A stretch of DNA of 64,000 bases from Aquincola agrisoli (GTDB lineage: Bacteria > Pseudomonadota > Gammaproteobacteria > Burkholderiales > Burkholderiaceae_C). Below the pieces are notes generated by a model. It saw only the letters and a program-made list of their open reading frames with translations, had not been told where the DNA came from and did not search any database. Below, one piece after another: positions 8,882 through 17,480 of this stretch. The stretch lies in contig NZ_JAZIBG010000009.1 of the NCBI RefSeq assembly GCF_036621135.1, forward strand, positions 62,001 through 126,000, in the 5' to 3' direction. A program made the position numbers and the translations under genes. Numbering within the stretch: position 1 is the first letter of the stretch; each line of letters begins with the position of its first letter.

Positions 8882-9697
8882 TCAGCCGCCGGCGGGCGCG
8901 CTGACGATCCACCCCTCGAGCGGGTCCATGGGCTGCGGGAGCCCCCAGTCCGGCTGCCGGCTCGCCCAGGCGGCCTGCACCATGCACAGCACGGCATCGA
9001 GCCGGTCGCCCGAGGGATCGTCGGCAAGTTGGTCGCGCTGCGCGTGGCTGAGCCTCAGGCGCAGGCCCAGGCGCGTGCGGCCCTGTTCCAGCGCCTCCAG
9101 GGCATCCTTGCGGGCAATGAGCCGCTCGGGCGTCTGCTTCGCACGGTCGTCGCTCTTGTACGAGCGGCGCCCGATCAGCTCGCGCGCCAGCAGCCCGGGG
9201 TAGGCCTCCAGCGCCACGCGGGTCGGGTCGCCCGCCTGCAGGCCCGGCAGGTGCAGCCCGGCCGCACGCAGCAGCGGCACGCCCGCGTGCATCATCAGCG
9301 CCACCGGCGGGTTGACCCACTTCATCGACGGCGAGGAGCCGGCCGGCCCGTCGCAGGCGCGGTGCACGAACTTGCTGCCGGCGGGCCGCGCCGCGCAGAA
9401 GGCGGCGAACGCGCGCCGCACCTCGTCGCGCGGCAGGCCCGCGTAGTGCGACATCAGCGCGGCCCAGTCGCCGGGCCACCCCAGCGCCTCCACCAGCGCG
9501 CGGGGCAGGCCGAAGGGGAGGTCGAAGCCGCCGACCCAGGGCCCGGGCACCTCCAGCCGCTGGCTGAAGGCTTCGAAGCTGGGGTGTGCCTCCAGCCGCT
9601 GCAGGCCGAGCCGCACCCCTTCGAGCCGGCCCTGCGCGACGACGATGGGCTTGCGCGCCGTCGGGCGGCTGGTGAAGTCGATCCCCAGGACATCCAT
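8882..9697 (-). CDS. DUF429 domain-containing protein
   Basis: A 271-residue soluble protein beginning MDVLGIDFTSRPTARKPIVVA, where the early GIDF-T segment resembles an RNase H-like/actin-type strand and is typical of the DUF429 family of putative nucleases. Further recognisable parts are GPWVGGFDLPFGLPRAL, a YKSDDR stretch and DRLDAVLCMVQAAWA near the C-terminus, giving conserved acidic residues. No activity has been proven for the family to my knowledge. It is transcribed divergently from the asparaginase gene, with only 64 bases between the two starts, so they may share control. Confidence 0.82.
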   Translation of the reverse strand: MDVLGIDFTSRPTARKPIVVAQGRLEGVRLGLQRLEAHPSFEAFSQRLEVPGPWVGGFDLPFGLPRALVEALGWPGDWAALMSHYAGLPRDEVRRAFAAFCAARPAGSKFVHRACDGPAGSSPSMKWVNPPVALMMHAGVPLLRAAGLHLPGLQAGDPTRVALEAYPGLLARELIGRRSYKSDDRAKQTPERLIARKDALEALEQGRTRLGLRLRLSHAQRDQLADDPSGDRLDAVLCMVQAAWASRQPDWGLPQPMDPLEGWIVSAPAGG

Positions 9698-9761
9698 CAC
9701 CGGGATTGTCGATGCCGGCGCTACAGTGGCCCGGCCCGGCACGCCGGCGGAGGAGACGACG

Positions 9762-10814
9762 ATGCAGCAGCACCCCATCCTGGTCGAGGCCACCCGCGGC
9801 GGCGTGGTCGAGTCCTTCCACCGCGGGGCGCTGGCGATCGCGCAGGCCGACGGCGCGCTGCACACCGCGCTCGGCGACATCGACCGGCCGGTGTTCCCGC
9901 GCTCCGCGGTGAAGGTGCTGCAGGCGCTGCCGCTGGTGGACAGCGGCGCGGCCGAGCACTTCGGGCTGACCGACGAGGAGCTTGCGCTGGCCTGCGCCTC
10001 GCACAACGGCGAGCCCGCGCACGTGCGCACGGCCGCGTCGATGCTCGCCAAGGCCGGCCTGGACCCCGCGGCGCTCGAATGCGGCGCCCACTGGCCGGGG
10101 CACGAGGGCGCGGCCCGTGCCCTGGCCGCAGCGGGCCAGGCGCCGAGCGCGCTGCACAACAACTGCTCCGGCAAGCACGCGGGCTTAGTGTGCCTGGGCT
10201 GCCTGATGGCGCGGCAGGCCGGCCGGGAGCCCGGCGGCTTCGTCGGCGGCTACCTGCAGCCGGGGCATCCGGTGATGCGCGAGGTGACGGCCGCGCTGCA
10301 GGCGGCCACCGGCTGCGACCTCTCGCGGGCGCCCATGGGCACCGACGGCTGCTCGATCCCCACCTACGGCATCCCGCTGCGGCAGCTGGCCCGGGGTTTT
10401 GCGCGCGTGGCCACCGGCCAGGGCCTCTCGCCCGGCCGCGCACAGGCCGCGGCCCGGCTGCGGCGTGCCGTGGCGGCCGCGCCGTTCATGGTCGCGGGCA
10501 CCGGCCGTTTCGACACCCGCGTGATGGAGCGCCTGGGCGAGCGGGTGTTCTGCAAGGTGGGCGCCGAAGGCGTCTTCTGCGCCGCGCTGCCCACATTGGG
10601 CTTGGGCGTGGCGATCAAGATGGACGACGGCAACAACGCACGCGCGGCCGAGGTGGCGATGGCGGCGGTGATCGAGGCGCTGCTGCCGCTGGACGACGCG
10701 CAGGCGAGCCTGCTCGCCAGCCTGAGCCGCGGGGTGCTGCGCAACTGGAACGGCATCGAGGTCGGCACGCTGCAGGCCACCGAAGGCCTGCGCGGCGCCT
10801 TCGGCCGGCGCTGA
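9762..10814 (+). CDS. Type III (Rhizobium etli-type) L-asparaginase
   Basis: A 350-residue member of the asparaginase family best known from Rhizobium etli, unrelated in fold to the E. coli enzymes; it should hydrolyse L-asparagine to aspartate and ammonia in the cytoplasm. Family residues are visible: Ser48 and Lys51 in PRSAVK, Ser80 in ASHNGE, Cys135 and Lys138 in NNCSGKHAG, and a Cys (197) in GTDGCS. These correspond to the Ser-Lys tandems and the Cys/Lys zinc site described for that family. AGGAG lies just upstream of the ATG. The start 39 codons earlier in the same frame would run into the divergent gene and is rejected. Confidence 0.9.
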   Translation: MQQHPILVEATRGGVVESFHRGALAIAQADGALHTALGDIDRPVFPRSAVKVLQALPLVDSGAAEHFGLTDEELALACASHNGEPAHVRTAASMLAKAGLDPAALECGAHWPGHEGAARALAAAGQAPSALHNNCSGKHAGLVCLGCLMARQAGREPGGFVGGYLQPGHPVMREVTAALQAATGCDLSRAPMGTDGCSIPTYGIPLRQLARGFARVATGQGLSPGRAQAAARLRRAVAAAPFMVAGTGRFDTRVMERLGERVFCKVGAEGVFCAALPTLGLGVAIKMDDGNNARAAEVAMAAVIEALLPLDDAQASLLASLSRGVLRNWNGIEVGTLQATEGLRGAFGRR

Positions 10815-10856
10815 GTCGCGGCGCCTGCCGGGCGCCAGCGGCCCGGCGCACGTTCG

Positions 10857-11642
10857 TCAGGCCATCGCCGCCTGGGCGGCCAGCACCTCGATGCGCACCT
10901 GCTCGGTCAGCTCGGCCTTCAGCGCCGAGAACGCCGGGGTGGTCTTCACGGCGTAGTGGCGGGGGTGCGGGATGGGCACCGGCCGGTCGAGCTTGATGCG
11001 GCCGGGCCGCGCGCTCATCACCATCACCCGGCTGCCCATGAAGACGGCCTCGTCGATGTCGTGGGTGACGAAAAGCACCGTGGTGCGCTCAGCTTCCCAG
11101 ATGCCGAGCAGCAGCTCCTGCATCAGCTCGCGCGTCTGGTGGTCGAGTGCGCCGAAGGGCTCGTCCATCAGCAGCATGCGAGGGCCGTTGGCCAGCGCGC
11201 GGGCCAGCGCCGTGCGCTGCTGCATGCCGCCGGAAAGCTGCTTCGGGTAGTGGTGCTCGAAGCCGGTCAGGCCCACCTTCTGGATGAAGCCCTGCGCGAT
11301 CTCGATCTGCTGGGCCCGCGGCAGGCCGCGCTCGCGCAGGCCGAAGCAGACGTTGTCGCGCACCGTGAGCCAGGGGAACAGCGTGTAGCTCTGGAACACC
11401 ATGCCGCGGTCGGCCCCGGGGCCGGTGACGCGCCGGCCGTCGAGCAGCACCTCGCCGGCGGTCGGGTGGTCGAGCCCGGCCACGATGCGCAGCAGCGTGC
11501 TCTTGCCGCAGCCCGACGGGCCGAGGATGGTGATGAAGTCGTTCTCGGCCACCTGCAGGTCGGTGGCCGACAGCGCCAACGTGCTGCCGTGGCTCGACTG
11601 GAAGCGGCGTTCGACGCCTTTGACTTCGAGGAGGATGGTCAT
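10857..11642 (-). CDS. NitT/TauT-type ABC transporter ATP-binding protein
   Basis: The 261-residue ATPase of an importer of the nitrate/taurine/sulfonate class. Walker A GPSGCGKST (41-49), signature LSGGMQQR, Walker B MLLMDEP and the H-loop VTHDIDEA are all intact. It is the last gene of the strand led by hutH: hutH, binding protein, permease, ATPase. A 119-bp space separates it from the permease and appears empty. The position behind hutH suggests import of histidine, urocanate or a related imidazole compound; this is inference from context, not from the ATPase itself. Confidence 0.92.
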   Translation of the reverse strand: MTILLEVKGVERRFQSSHGSTLALSATDLQVAENDFITILGPSGCGKSTLLRIVAGLDHPTAGEVLLDGRRVTGPGADRGMVFQSYTLFPWLTVRDNVCFGLRERGLPRAQQIEIAQGFIQKVGLTGFEHHYPKQLSGGMQQRTALARALANGPRMLLMDEPFGALDHQTRELMQELLLGIWEAERTTVLFVTHDIDEAVFMGSRVMVMSARPGRIKLDRPVPIPHPRHYAVKTTPAFSALKAELTEQVRIEVLAAQAAMA

Positions 11643-11761
11643 GGGCTTTCCCGTTCAGTGGCTTCGGAGGTCAACGGCGCGGTCGCGGGACGACGGGGCG
11701 CTCAGGCACGGCCCAGGGTCCGCAGAGCAACAACGTCGGCCTCTCTGCCATAGGCCCTCGA

Positions 11762-12541
11762 TCACCTTCCCAGTGCCGCCCAGGCAAACACCTTGCGGTT
11801 GACCGTCTTGAACAGCAGATCGCTCGCCAGCCCGATGAGCCCGATCACGATGATGCCGAAGATGATCTGGTCGGTGGCGAGCAGCGCCTGGCTGTCGGTG
11901 ATCATGTGGCCGATGCCGCTGGACGCGCCGATCAGCTCGGCGACGATCACGTACGTCCAGGCCCAGCCCAGCACCATGCGCAGGATCTCGGCGATCTCCG
12001 GCGCCGCGCCGGGGATCAGCACCCGCCGCACCACGCCCCGGTCGCCGCAACCCAGCGTGTAGGCGGCCTCCACCAGGTCGCGCCGCGTGTTGCCCACCGC
12101 CACCGCGATCATCAGCACCAGGTTGAAGAAGCTGCCGATGAAGATGACGGAGAGCTTCTGCGCCTCGCCCAGGCCCGCCCACAGGATGAGCAGCGGGATG
12201 AACGCGCTGGCCGGCAGGTAGCGCGCGAAGCTGACGAAGGGCTCGAAGAACGCCTCGATCGGCTTGTACGCACCCATGGCCACGCCCAGCGGCAACGCCA
12301 GCACCGCGGCGATGGTGAAGCCGCCCAGCACGCGCCACACCGTCATGCCGATGTCGACGGCGAAGCCCATCTCGGTGAGCAGCGTCCAGCCGCTCTTCAC
12401 CATCGTGATTGGGTCGGCCAGGAAGGTCTTGCTGACGTGGCCGCCCAGCGTGGCGATGGCCCAGACGGCGAAGAAGAGGACGAAGAAGGCGGCCCCGAGC
12501 GCGATGCGCAGGCCGGGGCTGACGGGCTTGAGCGGCGTCAT
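11762..12541 (-). CDS. NitT/TauT-type ABC transporter permease
   Basis: A 259-residue inner-membrane permease of the BPD-transport family with about six hydrophobic segments. The EAA-like coupling loop is visible in the segment around DLVEAAYTLGCGDRGVVRRVLIPGAAPEI, ending in the expected Gly and hydrophobic pattern. The start ATG lies 24 bases behind the binding-protein gene, typical of translational coupling. It should form a homodimeric channel with the ATPase and binding protein of the same cluster. Confidence 0.9.
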   Translation of the reverse strand: MTPLKPVSPGLRIALGAAFFVLFFAVWAIATLGGHVSKTFLADPITMVKSGWTLLTEMGFAVDIGMTVWRVLGGFTIAAVLALPLGVAMGAYKPIEAFFEPFVSFARYLPASAFIPLLILWAGLGEAQKLSVIFIGSFFNLVLMIAVAVGNTRRDLVEAAYTLGCGDRGVVRRVLIPGAAPEIAEILRMVLGWAWTYVIVAELIGASSGIGHMITDSQALLATDQIIFGIIVIGLIGLASDLLFKTVNRKVFAWAALGR

Positions 12542-12565
12542 GGGCGAGGTGTGGCAGGCCCTGCG

Positions 12566-13528
12566 TTACTTGATGAACTGCGTGTCGGCCAGCTTCGTCA
12601 GGTCGGGGATCTGGCGGATGATGCCCACCTCCAGCAGCAGGTCGGCCGCCTCCTTGGTGAACTGCTGGAACTCCCCGGCGAAGAACTTCTGGTTCGCCGC
12701 CTTGTCCTGCCAGCGCAGGAACTTCTGCGAGGCTTCGAAGGCCTCGGCCGTCTGCTTGACGTCGGCGCCCATGATCTCGAAGCTCTTCTTGGGCTCGGCC
12801 TTGATCATCTCGACCGCATCGAAGTACGCGTCGGCGAAGCCCTTGGCCGCCTTCGGGTTCTCGGCCAGGAACTTCGGCGTGCAGCCGAAGGTGTCCATCA
12901 CCATCGGGTAGTCGATCGTCGTGGCGATGATCTTGCCCGCCTCGGGCTTGGCGCGCACGCTCGACAGGTACGGCTCGTAGGTCATGCCGGCGTCGATGCC
13001 GCCGGTGCCGGCCAGGAACGCGTTGGCCACCGGCTGCGGCTCCAGCGTCAGCACCTTCACGTCCTTGATCGACATGCCGTTCTTCTTCAGGATCCATGCG
13101 GCGCCGAAGTACGGCGCGGTGCCGGGCGCGCTGGCGGCGAGGGTCTTGCCCTTCAGGTCGGTGATCTTCTCGATGCCCGGCTTGACCACCAGGCCATCGG
13201 CGCCGTAGCTCTTGTCCATCTGGAAGATCTGCGTGCTGGCCACGCCGTTGGCGTTCCAGACCACCCAGGTCTCGACCGTGGTGGCCGCGCACTGGATGTC
13301 GCCCGAGGCCAGCGCGAGGTGGCGGTCCTTCTGCGGAATCTTCTTGATCGTGACGTCGAGCCCGTGCTTCTTGAAGAGGCCGGCTTCCTTGGCCAGCGTG
13401 AGCGGCGCGAAGCCCGTCCAGCCGGAGATGCCGATGGCGACCTTGGTTTCCTGGGCGGACGCCATCGGCGCCACGGCGGCGCAGGCCGCGGCAACCAGGG
13501 ACGCCATCAGCGCGGGCTTGAGCTTCAT
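12566..13528 (-). CDS. ABC transporter periplasmic substrate-binding protein (NitT/TauT type)
   Basis: A 320-residue periplasmic protein: signal peptide MKLKPALMASLVAAACAAVAPMASA, then a two-lobed NMT1/SsuA-like binding fold (AIGISGWTGFAPLTLAKEAGLFKKHGLDV is characteristic of the nitrate/taurine/thiamine-precursor receptor family). It begins 28 bases downstream of hutH on the same strand, so it is likely transcribed with it. Ligand is unproven; a histidine-pathway compound is the simplest reading of the context. A GAGAGA SD-like stretch precedes the ATG. Confidence 0.9.
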   Translation of the reverse strand: MKLKPALMASLVAAACAAVAPMASAQETKVAIGISGWTGFAPLTLAKEAGLFKKHGLDVTIKKIPQKDRHLALASGDIQCAATTVETWVVWNANGVASTQIFQMDKSYGADGLVVKPGIEKITDLKGKTLAASAPGTAPYFGAAWILKKNGMSIKDVKVLTLEPQPVANAFLAGTGGIDAGMTYEPYLSSVRAKPEAGKIIATTIDYPMVMDTFGCTPKFLAENPKAAKGFADAYFDAVEMIKAEPKKSFEIMGADVKQTAEAFEASQKFLRWQDKAANQKFFAGEFQQFTKEAADLLLEVGIIRQIPDLTKLADTQFIK

Positions 13529-13556
13529 GGTGATTCTTTCTCTCGGGTGGGATGGG

Positions 13557-15263
13557 TCAGGCCGGAATCCACAGCACCGGCAAGGCGGGCAGCGTTCGCA
13601 AGATGCGCGCCAGCGCCCCGCTGGTGACGAGCGCCGTCGCGCGCTCGATGTCGGGCGCGAGGTAGCGGTCCACGTCGACGCTGGGGCACTGGCTGCGCAG
13701 CAGCGCATGCACCTGCTCCAGCGCGCCGGAGCTGCGCAGCGGCCGCAGGAACTCGATGCCCTGCGCCGCTGCCAGCAGCTCGATGCCGAGGATGTGCGCG
13801 GTGTTGGCGATCATGGGCTGCAGCCGGCGCGCCGCGAAGGTGGCCATCGAGACGTGGTCTTCCTGGTTGGCCGAGGTGGGCAGGCTGTCCACGCTGGCGG
13901 GGTGGGCGAGCGACTTGTTCTCGCTGGCCAGCGACGCCGCGGTGACGTGCGCGATCATGAAGCCGCTGTTCAGGCCCGCGTTGGCGGTGAGGAAGGGCGG
14001 CAGGCGCGATACGCCGGTGTCGATCAGCATGGCGATGCGCCGCTCGGCGATGGCGCCCACCTCGGCGATCGCCAGCGCCATCGCGTCGGCCGCCAGTGCC
14101 ACGGGCTCCGCGTGGAAGTTGCCGCCGGAGATCATGGTGCCCCCAAGCTCGCTGCGCTCGCGGCCCCCCGAGGGGGCGCGACCCGGCTCGGGGCGGCCCA
14201 GCGCCGGGTCCATCGCCCCGTCTTCGGCAAACACCAGCGGGTTGTCCGTCACCGCATTGGCCTCGCGCACCAGGACGAGCGCCGCATGCCGCAACTGGTC
14301 TAGACAAGCGCCCACCACCTGCGGCTGGCAGCGCAGGCAGTACGGGTCCTGCACGCGGTCGTCGCCCTCGGCCAGCGACTGGCCGCTCCAGCGAGGCCCG
14401 CTCCCCTCGGGGGACGGCGGACGCGCAGCGCCCGACTTGGGGCCCTGGACGTGGGAAGCCCGGATCGGGCTGCCCTGAAGCAGTGCGCGGTAGTACTGCG
14501 CCACGTCGATCTGCCCGGGCTGGCCGCGCAGCGCGTGGATGCGCGGATCGAACGGGCCGTCGCTGCCGCGGGCGGCATCGACGGTGAGCGCCCCCACCAC
14601 CAGCGCCGATTCGAGCACCGGCTCGAAGGCCAGCAGCGCGTGCAGCGCCAGCGCGGTGGAGGTCTGCGTGCCGTTGATCAGCGCCAGGCCCTCCTTGGCG
14701 GCGAGCTTCAGCGGTGCGATGCCGGCCTGCTGCAACGCGGCGGCGGCGGGGCGGCGGCCGCCGTCGGCGGTGAGCACGTCGCCCTCGCCCATCAGCGCCA
14801 GCGTCATGTGCGCCAGCGGCGCCAGGTCGCCCGAGGCGCCCACCGAGCCCTGGCTGGGCACATAGGGGACCAGCCCGGCGTTGTGCACCGCCAGCAGCGT
14901 CTCGATGACGACCGGCCGCACACCGGAATGGCCGCGCGCCAGGCTGGCGGCCTTGAGCGCCAGCATCAGCCGCACCACCGCCGGCTGCAACGGCGCCCCC
15001 ACCCCCACGCTGTGCGAGCGGATCAGGTTGAGCTGCAGGGTGTCGAGGTCCTGCTCGCTGATGCGCTGGTTGGCGAGCTTGCCAAAACCGGTGTTGACGC
15101 CGTATACAGGAGCCTCGCCCGCGGCCGCGGCCTGCACCACGGCGGCGCTCGCCTGCACGGCAGCGGCGGCGTGCGGGGCAACCGACAGTTCGACGCCGCC
15201 GGCATGGATGGCCTGGAGCGCATCGAGCGTCAGCCGGCCGGGATCGATTTCGAGGGTCGCCAT
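13557..15263 (-). CDS. hutH: Histidine ammonia-lyase with two in-frame insertions
   Basis: Converts L-histidine to urocanate and ammonia. The self-forming MIO cofactor triad Ala143-Ser144-Gly145 lies in GASGDLAPLAH, and GFGKLAN, RCQPQV, SGGNFHAEP and the Q/E-rich NQEDHVSM segment are intact. At 568 residues it is about 55 longer than usual. The excess is two insertions of roughly 27 residues: about 274-300 (before DDRVQDPY) and 349-375 (between VFAEDG and MISGGNF). Both are low-complexity peptides encoded by opposed copies of the same GC-rich repeat. Both keep the frame. Whether the enzyme is active is open. It is divergent from hutC across a shared operator. Confidence 0.93.
   Translation of the reverse strand: MATLEIDPGRLTLDALQAIHAGGVELSVAPHAAAAVQASAAVVQAAAAGEAPVYGVNTGFGKLANQRISEQDLDTLQLNLIRSHSVGVGAPLQPAVVRLMLALKAASLARGHSGVRPVVIETLLAVHNAGLVPYVPSQGSVGASGDLAPLAHMTLALMGEGDVLTADGGRRPAAAALQQAGIAPLKLAAKEGLALINGTQTSTALALHALLAFEPVLESALVVGALTVDAARGSDGPFDPRIHALRGQPGQIDVAQYYRALLQGSPIRASHVQGPKSGAARPPSPEGSGPRWSGQSLAEGDDRVQDPYCLRCQPQVVGACLDQLRHAALVLVREANAVTDNPLVFAEDGAMDPALGRPEPGRAPSGGRERSELGGTMISGGNFHAEPVALAADAMALAIAEVGAIAERRIAMLIDTGVSRLPPFLTANAGLNSGFMIAHVTAASLASENKSLAHPASVDSLPTSANQEDHVSMATFAARRLQPMIANTAHILGIELLAAAQGIEFLRPLRSSGALEQVHALLRSQCPSVDVDRYLAPDIERATALVTSGALARILRTLPALPVLWIPA
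14139..14217 (+). repeat. GC-rich dispersed repeat, copy A (inside hutH)
   Basis: On the + strand it runs CCCCAAGCTCG, CTGCGC, a CCCCCCGAGGGGG core palindrome, then CGGCTCGGGGCGGCCCAGCGC. It coincides with the second in-frame insertion of hutH. It aligns closely with copy C at 27856-27905 in the same orientation and with copy B at 14366-14446 in reverse. Repeats of this look (CCCCAAG...CCCCCGAGGGGG) are common between genes in Comamonadaceae in my recollection, but seldom inside genes. Exact ends are approximate. Confidence 0.7.
14366..14446 (-). repeat. GC-rich dispersed repeat, copy B (inside hutH, inverted)
   Basis: Read on the - strand it gives CCCCAAGTCGGGCGCTGCGC, then the core CCCCCGAGGGG and AGCGGGCCTCGCTGGAGCGG, matching copy A in order and spacing but in the opposite direction. 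It coincides with the first in-frame insertion of HutH. Copies A and B are about 150 bases apart and inverted, so the hutH transcript could fold between them. Confidence 0.65.
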
Positions 15264-15277
15264 CCTGCAGACTCTAT

Positions 15278-15289
15278 TTGTCTATACAA
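15278..15289. promoter_or_regulatory. HutC-like operator between hutH and hutC
   Basis: TTGTCTATACAA is a near-perfect dyad located 15 bases upstream of the hutH start codon and 25 bases upstream of the hutC ATG. It matches the TGT-TATA-ACA style of sites recognised by the GntR-type repressor HutC in Pseudomonas. A single site in this 50-bp gap could repress both directions until urocanate binds HutC. The identification rests on motif and position only. Confidence 0.7.
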
Positions 15290-15313
15290 CTTCAGGCAAG
15301 TAGGATGTTGCCC

Positions 15314-16036
15314 ATGGCCATCAAGACCTCCCCCGCGCCCCTGCCGCCGTATGCCAGGGTCAAGCAGTACCTCAAGCGCGAGCTGGCGCGCGGGCGCTGG
15401 ACGCCCGGCACGCTGATGCCCTCGGAGGCCGAGCTGGTGCAGCGCTTCTCGGTCAGCCGCATGACGGTCAACCGTGCGCTGCGCGAACTGCAGAGCGAAG
15501 GGCTGGTCGACCGCGTGCAGGGTTCGGGCACCTACGCGGCGCAGCTGCACGGGGTGTCGTCGCGGCTGACCATCCGCGACCTGCACGAGGAAATCGGCGC
15601 GCGCGGCCACGAGCACCGCGCGGTGGTCCACCTCAAGCAGGCGGAGCGCGCCACCGCCGAACTCGCCCACCAGCTCGGCATGGCCGAGGGCGCGAAGGTG
15701 TTCCATACGCGGATCGTGCACCTCGACAACGGCGTGCCGCTGCAGTGCGAGGACCGCTACGTCAACCCCGCCTGCGCGCCCGGCTACCTGGGCGTCGACT
15801 TCGAGCAGACCACCCCGACGAACTACCTGCGCACGGTCGCCCCGACCTGGGAAGCGCACTACGCGATCGAGGCCAGCCCGCCGACGGCCGAGGAGGCACG
15901 GCTGCTCGGCATCCGCCGCGACGAGGCCTGCCTCGTGATCGTGCGCCGCACCGAGAGCCGCGGCGTCGGCATCACCCTCGCGCGGCTGGTGCACCCGGGC
16001 TCGCGCTACCTCATCGAAGGCCACTTCAAGCCGTGA
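15314..16036 (+). CDS. hutC: Histidine utilisation repressor
   Basis: A 240-residue GntR-family regulator of the HutC subfamily. The N-terminal winged helix (PYARVKQYLKRELARGRWTPG through MTVNRALRELQSEGL, about residues 12-72) is followed by a UTRA/chorismate-lyase-like effector domain that normally senses urocanate. Conserved UTRA parts such as EDRYVNP and the NYL-R segment are present. ATG at 15314 is preferred because an AGGA lies 8 bases upstream; ATG 15305 is the alternative. It overlaps hutD by four bases (GTGA). Confidence 0.92.
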   Translation: MAIKTSPAPLPPYARVKQYLKRELARGRWTPGTLMPSEAELVQRFSVSRMTVNRALRELQSEGLVDRVQGSGTYAAQLHGVSSRLTIRDLHEEIGARGHEHRAVVHLKQAERATAELAHQLGMAEGAKVFHTRIVHLDNGVPLQCEDRYVNPACAPGYLGVDFEQTTPTNYLRTVAPTWEAHYAIEASPPTAEEARLLGIRRDEACLVIVRRTESRGVGITLARLVHPGSRYLIEGHFKP

Positions 16037-16683
16037 CCGCCTCGCTCATCCCCCTGCACGCGCAGGCGCCCCTGCCCTGGCGCAACGGGGGCGGGCACAC
16101 GCGCGAGCTGCTGCGCCGGCCGGCAGCAGGCGCCAGTCCGCAGGACGACGGCTGGGCCCTGCGCATCAGCGTGGCGGACGTCGAGCGCGACGGCGACTTC
16201 TCCGCCTTCCCGGGCGTGCAGCGCTGGTTCGCGATGCTCGAAGGGGCCGGCGTGCTGCTCGCGCTGCCGGCGGGCCGCGTGCGGCAGACGCGCAGCGACC
16301 CCCCGCTGGCCTTCGATGGTGCGGCGGCGCCCGGCTGCCGCCTGATCGACGGGCCCACGCGCAACCTCAACGTGATGGTGCAACGCGGCAGCGGCGTGCT
16401 GCGCACGGTGGTGCCGGGCGTCGAATGGTGCGAGCCCTTCGAGGCGCGCGGCCTGTTCGCGCTGGCCGCCGGCACCTGGCGGGCCGCCGGCGGCGAGGCC
16501 GTGCCGGTCGCGCCGTTCACCCTGCTGTGGCACGAAGGCGGCGCCCCCTGCCGCTATGACCCCATCGCGGACGATGGCGGTGGCGGCGACGCCGGCCCGT
16601 GCGGCTTCTGGATCGGGCACAGTCTGCACGGCGCGCCCGGCGGCCCGGACGTATGCCGCCACACGCGCAAGGAGACAGCATGA
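16033..16683 (+). CDS. hutD: HutD family protein
   Basis: A 216-residue protein of the HutD/Ves cupin-like family. PWRNGGGHTRELLR near the N-terminus is the hallmark motif, and DGWALRISVADVERDGDFSAFPG follows as usual. HutD is thought to act as a governor that limits excess flux through histidine catabolism in Pseudomonas, perhaps by binding urocanate or formylglutamate; its exact activity is unsettled. It starts with GTG overlapping the hutC stop and ends overlapping the hutG ATG (ATGA), so hutC-hutD-hutG are translationally coupled. Confidence 0.9.
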   Translation: MTASLIPLHAQAPLPWRNGGGHTRELLRRPAAGASPQDDGWALRISVADVERDGDFSAFPGVQRWFAMLEGAGVLLALPAGRVRQTRSDPPLAFDGAAAPGCRLIDGPTRNLNVMVQRGSGVLRTVVPGVEWCEPFEARGLFALAAGTWRAAGGEAVPVAPFTLLWHEGGAPCRYDPIADDGGGGDAGPCGFWIGHSLHGAPGGPDVCRHTRKETA

Positions 16684-17480
16684 CCGATCACACCGTGTTC
16701 ACCCTGCACCCGGGCCGGCGGCCGCTGCTGGTCAGCGTGCCCCATGCGGGCCGGGAGATCCCGCCCGAACTGCGCGGGCGCTTCGTGCCGCGCGCGCTGG
16801 CCGTCGAAGACACCGATTGGCACCTCGACCGGCTGTACGGCTTTGCGCAGGAATTGGGTGCCAGCCTGCTCGTGCCGCACTTCAGCCGCTACGTGGTCGA
16901 CCTGAACCGGCCGCCCGACAACACGCCGATGTACCCGGGCGCAAACAACACCGAACTCTGCCCGACCCGCTTCTTCACCGGCGAGCCGCTGTACCGCGAG
17001 GGCCAGGCGCCCGGCGACATCGAGGTGCAGCAGCGCGTCGACCTCTTCTGGCGCCCCTACCACGAGGCGCTGGCGGGCGAACTGGCACGGCTGCGTGCCG
17101 AGCATGGCCACGTCGTGCTGTTCGACGGCCACAGCATCAAGAGCGAGCTGCCCTGGCTCTTCGAAGGCACGCTGCCGGCGCTCAACCTCGGCACGGCCGG
17201 CGGCACGGCCTGCGACCCGTCGCTGCGCGACGCGCTGGCCGCGGTGCTGGCCAGCCAGACGCAGCACAGCCATGTGGTCGACGGCCGCTTCAAGGGCGGC
17301 CACATCACCCGCTTCTACGGCGCGCCCGCCCGGGGCGTGCACGCGGTGCAGCTCGAGATGTGCTGGCGCTGCTACTTGGAGGAAAGCAGCCCCGCGGAGT
17401 GGCATGCGCTGCGCGCCGGCGAGATCACGCCGCTGCTGCGCCGCCTGCTGCAGGCCATGCTCGACTGGAGGCCGGCTTGA
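16680..17480 (+). CDS. hutG: N-formylglutamate deformylase
   Basis: A 266-residue amidohydrolase that releases formate from N-formyl-L-glutamate, the last step of the five-step histidine pathway. SVPHAGREIPPEL, VEDTDWHLDRLYGFA, HFSRYVVDLNRPPD and LFDGHSIKSELPWLF are the typical family blocks and supply the probable metal-binding His and Asp residues. The start is fixed by the ATGA overlap with hutD; the stop overlaps the probable TTG start of hutF. Presence of hutG with hutF shows the organism uses the formylglutamate route rather than direct glutamate formation. Confidence 0.94.
   Translation: MTDHTVFTLHPGRRPLLVSVPHAGREIPPELRGRFVPRALAVEDTDWHLDRLYGFAQELGASLLVPHFSRYVVDLNRPPDNTPMYPGANNTELCPTRFFTGEPLYREGQAPGDIEVQQRVDLFWRPYHEALAGELARLRAEHGHVVLFDGHSIKSELPWLFEGTLPALNLGTAGGTACDPSLRDALAAVLASQTQHSHVVDGRFKGGHITRFYGAPARGVHAVQLEMCWRCYLEESSPAEWHALRAGEITPLLRRLLQAMLDWRPA

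Noticed and set aside
14297..14304. A second HutC half-site (TCTAGAC) inside hutH
   Set aside because: Too short, not symmetric with a partner and far from a promoter.
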